From an uncultured Lachnospiraceae bacterium (GTDB lineage Bacteria > Bacillota > Clostridia > Lachnospirales > Lachnospiraceae): a DNA stretch of 64,000 nucleotides. Under the pieces are notes generated by a model that was not told the DNA's origin, searched no databases, and was given only the letters and a program-made list of their open reading frames with translations. Location: contig CAKRGM010000011.1 of assembly GCA_934330725.1 (NCBI GenBank), positions 1 to 64,000 of the forward strand, read 5' to 3'. Positions within the stretch are counted from its first letter, which is position 1. The number at the start of each line of letters is the position of its first letter. Below are positions 62,086 through 64,000 of the stretch, piece after piece. The translations under genes were made by a program, and so were the position numbers.

Positions 62086-63714
62086 ATGGCAAAGGAAATT
62101 AAATATGGCATTGATGCAAGAAAAGCACTTGAAGCAGGTGTTAATAAATTAGCTGATACAGTAAGAGTTACATTAGGACCTAAAGGAAGAAATGTTGTTC
62201 TTGATAAGTCTTATGGCGCACCACTTATCACAAACGATGGTGTTACAATTGCAAAGGACATTGAACTTGAAGATAAGTTTGAAAACATGGGTGCACAGCT
62301 TGTTAAGGAAGTTGCTACAAAGACAAATGATGTAGCAGGTGATGGTACAACAACAGCTACAGTATTAGCTCAGGCTATGGTAAATGCAGGTATGAAGAAT
62401 CTTGCATCAGGTGCTAACCCAATCGTTTTAAGAAGAGGTATGAAGAAAGCTGCAGATGCTGCTGTAGAAGCAATCAAAGATATGAGCCAGAAGGTTAACG
62501 GTAAGGATCAGATTGCAAAGGTTGCATCAATTTCAGCAGGTGATGAAAAGGTTGGACAGTTAGTTGCAGACGCTATGGAAAAGGTTACAAATGATGGCGT
62601 CATCACAATTGAAGAATCAAAGACAATGAAGACAGAACTTGACCTTGTAGAAGGTATGCAGTTCGACAGAGGATACATTTCAGCATATATGGCAACAGAT
62701 ATGGATAAGATGGAAGCAAATCTTGATAATCCATACATCCTTATTACAGATAAGAAGATTTCTAATATTCAGGAAATTCTTCCATTACTTGAGCAGATTG
62801 TTCAGAATGGTGCAAAGCTTTTAATTATTGCTGAGGATATTGAAGGTGAAGCTCTTACAACACTTATCGTTAATAAGTTAAGAGGAACATTTAATGTAGT
62901 TGGTGTTAAGGCTCCTGGATATGGTGACAGACGTAAGGAAATGCTTAAAGATATCGCTATTCTTACAGGTGGTCAGGTAATTTCAGAAGAACTTGGACTT
63001 GAACTTAAGGATACAACAATTGAACAGTTAGGACGCGCTAAATCAGTTAAGGTCCAGAAGGAAAATACTGTAATCGTTGATGGCGAAGGAAATAAAGAAG
63101 ATATTCAGGCAAGAATAGCTCAGATTAAGGCTCAGATTGCAGAAACAACATCTGACTTTGACAGAGAAAAATTACAGGAAAGACTTGCTAAGTTAGCAGG
63201 TGGTGTAGCTGTTATCCGTGTTGGTGCCGCAACAGAAACAGAAATGAAGGAAGCTAAGCTTCGTCTTGAAGATGCGTTAAATGCTACAAGAGCTGCAGTT
63301 GAAGAAGGGGTTGTATCAGGTGGTGGCTCAGCATATATCCATGCTTCAAAGAAGGTTGCAGAACTTATCAATACTCTTGAAGGAGACGAAAAGACAGGTG
63401 CGCAGATTATTCTTAAAGCACTTGAAGCTCCATTATATCATATTGCAGCTAATGCCGGACTTGAAGGCGCTGTAATAATCAATAATGTAAAAGAATCTAA
63501 GGTTGGAACAGGATTTGATGCTTACAATGAAGAATATGTAGATATGATTGAAGCTGGTATCCTTGATCCTGCAAAGGTTACAAGAAGTGCATTACAGAAT
63601 GCAACAAGCGTAGCTTCAACATTGCTTACAACAGAAGCAGTAGTTGGAACAATTAAGGAAGATGCTCCGGCAATGCCAGCAGGTGGTGCAGGTGCAGGAA
63701 TGGGCATGATGTAA
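62086..63714 (+). CDS. groEL: Chaperonin GroEL
   Basis: This 542-residue ATP-driven folding chaperonin has LGPKGRNVVLDKSYGAP, NDGVTIAKDIELED, the ATP motif DVAGDGTTTATVLAQ, GYGDRRKEMLKDIA and the flexible GAGAGMGMM tail. AGGAGG lies before the ATG at 62086. The length and motifs are normal. A strong terminator follows. Confidence 0.99.
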   Translation: MAKEIKYGIDARKALEAGVNKLADTVRVTLGPKGRNVVLDKSYGAPLITNDGVTIAKDIELEDKFENMGAQLVKEVATKTNDVAGDGTTTATVLAQAMVNAGMKNLASGANPIVLRRGMKKAADAAVEAIKDMSQKVNGKDQIAKVASISAGDEKVGQLVADAMEKVTNDGVITIEESKTMKTELDLVEGMQFDRGYISAYMATDMDKMEANLDNPYILITDKKISNIQEILPLLEQIVQNGAKLLIIAEDIEGEALTTLIVNKLRGTFNVVGVKAPGYGDRRKEMLKDIAILTGGQVISEELGLELKDTTIEQLGRAKSVKVQKENTVIVDGEGNKEDIQARIAQIKAQIAETTSDFDREKLQERLAKLAGGVAVIRVGAATETEMKEAKLRLEDALNATRAAVEEGVVSGGGSAYIHASKKVAELINTLEGDEKTGAQIILKALEAPLYHIAANAGLEGAVIINNVKESKVGTGFDAYNEEYVDMIEAGILDPAKVTRSALQNATSVASTLLTTEAVVGTIKEDAPAMPAGGAGAGMGMM

Positions 63715-63760
63715 TTAGTTGCACTATATCCGGATTAAAAATATAATATTTGTAAAACTG

Positions 63761-63799
63761 AAAGGTGCTTGCAGCCGGTTTTGGCTGCAGGCACCTTTT
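63761..63799 (+). terminator. Terminator after groEL
   Basis: AAAGGTGCTTGCAGCC pairs with GGCTGCAGGCACCTTTT (one mismatch) across a GGTTTT-type loop and ends in a T-run. Confidence 0.88.
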
Positions 63800-63887
63800 A
63801 TAATTGTCATTTATTACAAAAAACATGATTGAAATACAAACAAAACCATGCTAAAAGTGTTAAAAGTGACGAAAAAATAAATGTATA

Positions 63888-63916
63888 TTGACAAGCAATT
63901 GTATAAAATATATAAT
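63888..63916 (+). promoter_or_regulatory. Consensus promoter of the next gene
   Basis: TTGACA (63888-63893), a 17-nt spacer and TATAAT (63911-63916) match the sigma-A consensus exactly. Confidence 0.88.
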
Positions 63917-63991
63917 ATAAGACACTTGGTAAACTGGCCGGTTGTATTAAGCGAAAAGTGGTGTTAAATCATTTGAAAAGGAGAAAATTAT

Positions 63992-64000
63992 ATGGGAAAA
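63992..64000 (+). CDS. Start of a gene cut by the window edge
   Basis: ATGGGAAAA follows AAAAGGAG at a good distance and a perfect promoter. Only MGK is visible. In related genomes guaB (IMP dehydrogenase, starting MGK) often follows groEL, but three residues cannot establish that. Confidence 0.55.

Overview
The window reads as a stretch of low-GC Firmicute chromosome, most likely from the Lachnospiraceae (Lachnospira/Roseburia/Butyrivibrio-like). That assignment is inference from AT-rich DNA, strong GGAGG ribosome sites, TTG/GTG starts, a T-box leader, a CIRCE operator and the gene order ispF-cysE-cysS-mrnC-rlmB-sigH. Nearly all of it is core metabolism and information processing on the + strand.

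Layout. 1-8.9 kb: a UPF0145 protein, a CgeB-like glycosyltransferase, triosephosphate isomerase, tRNA-Leu, a LacX-type mutarotase, an orphan pseudopilin, a multispan protein and two minus-strand surface enzymes (PdaB-like deacetylase, CapA). 9.2-14.3 kb: glutamine synthetase with an ANTAR protein, dapF, two folate genes (cyclodeaminase, folD) and a broken DUF3592-like membrane gene. 14.4-19.7 kb: a T-box-controlled aspS-gatC-gatA-gatB operon. 19.8-22.9 kb: purF and purB. 22.9-26.5 kb: a membrane-lipid run (PAP2 protein, UPF0104 flippase-like protein, phosphatidylserine synthase, phosphatidylserine decarboxylase). 26.6-31.6 kb: tRNA-Val, tRNA-Met, the ispF...sigH block and tRNA-Thr. 31.8-48.3 kb: debranching enzyme, C39 peptidase, purA, SEC-C protein, methyltransferase, Hsp33, a shikimate-kinase-like protein, GlnRS, DUF2225 protein, cold-shock protein, P-type ATPase and MATE exporter. 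55.9-64 kb: PHP phosphoesterase, Mn-dependent pyrophosphatase, SEC-C methionine aminopeptidase, transglutaminase lipoprotein, OGG-type glycosylase, CIRCE-groES-groEL and the first codons of a further gene.

The most notable region is 48.4-55.8 kb. One ABC-transporter substrate-binding lipoprotein gene is cut in two. Its 5' half lies at about 55.4-55.8 kb and its 3' half at 48.4-48.9 kb, both on the minus strand and in matching codon phase. The 6.4 kb between them carries a large serine recombinase, an aminotransferase with an attenuator-like leader, a CmpB-like membrane protein, a flavodoxin gene stopped by an in-frame TGA, a recombinase-like remnant with a pentapeptide repeat, and a small ORF. 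The junctions share the 7-bp core CCACCTG. The two inner flanks rebuild an attP-like dyad with 8-bp arms (ATTTACAT/ATGTAAAT) centred on that core. I read this as a small, non-conjugative integrative element inserted into the conserved GGRxGGMPQM region of the lipoprotein gene.

Other items worth a look are a dispersed palindromic intergenic repeat (37.1 and 46.8 kb), a gene broken by both a frameshift and a stop (13.8-14.3 kb), a Cys-rich tail on IspF, a shikimate kinase homologue without its substrate arginine, and an ANTAR protein without a phospho-acceptor next to glnA. All calls come from reading the sequence; no database search was run.
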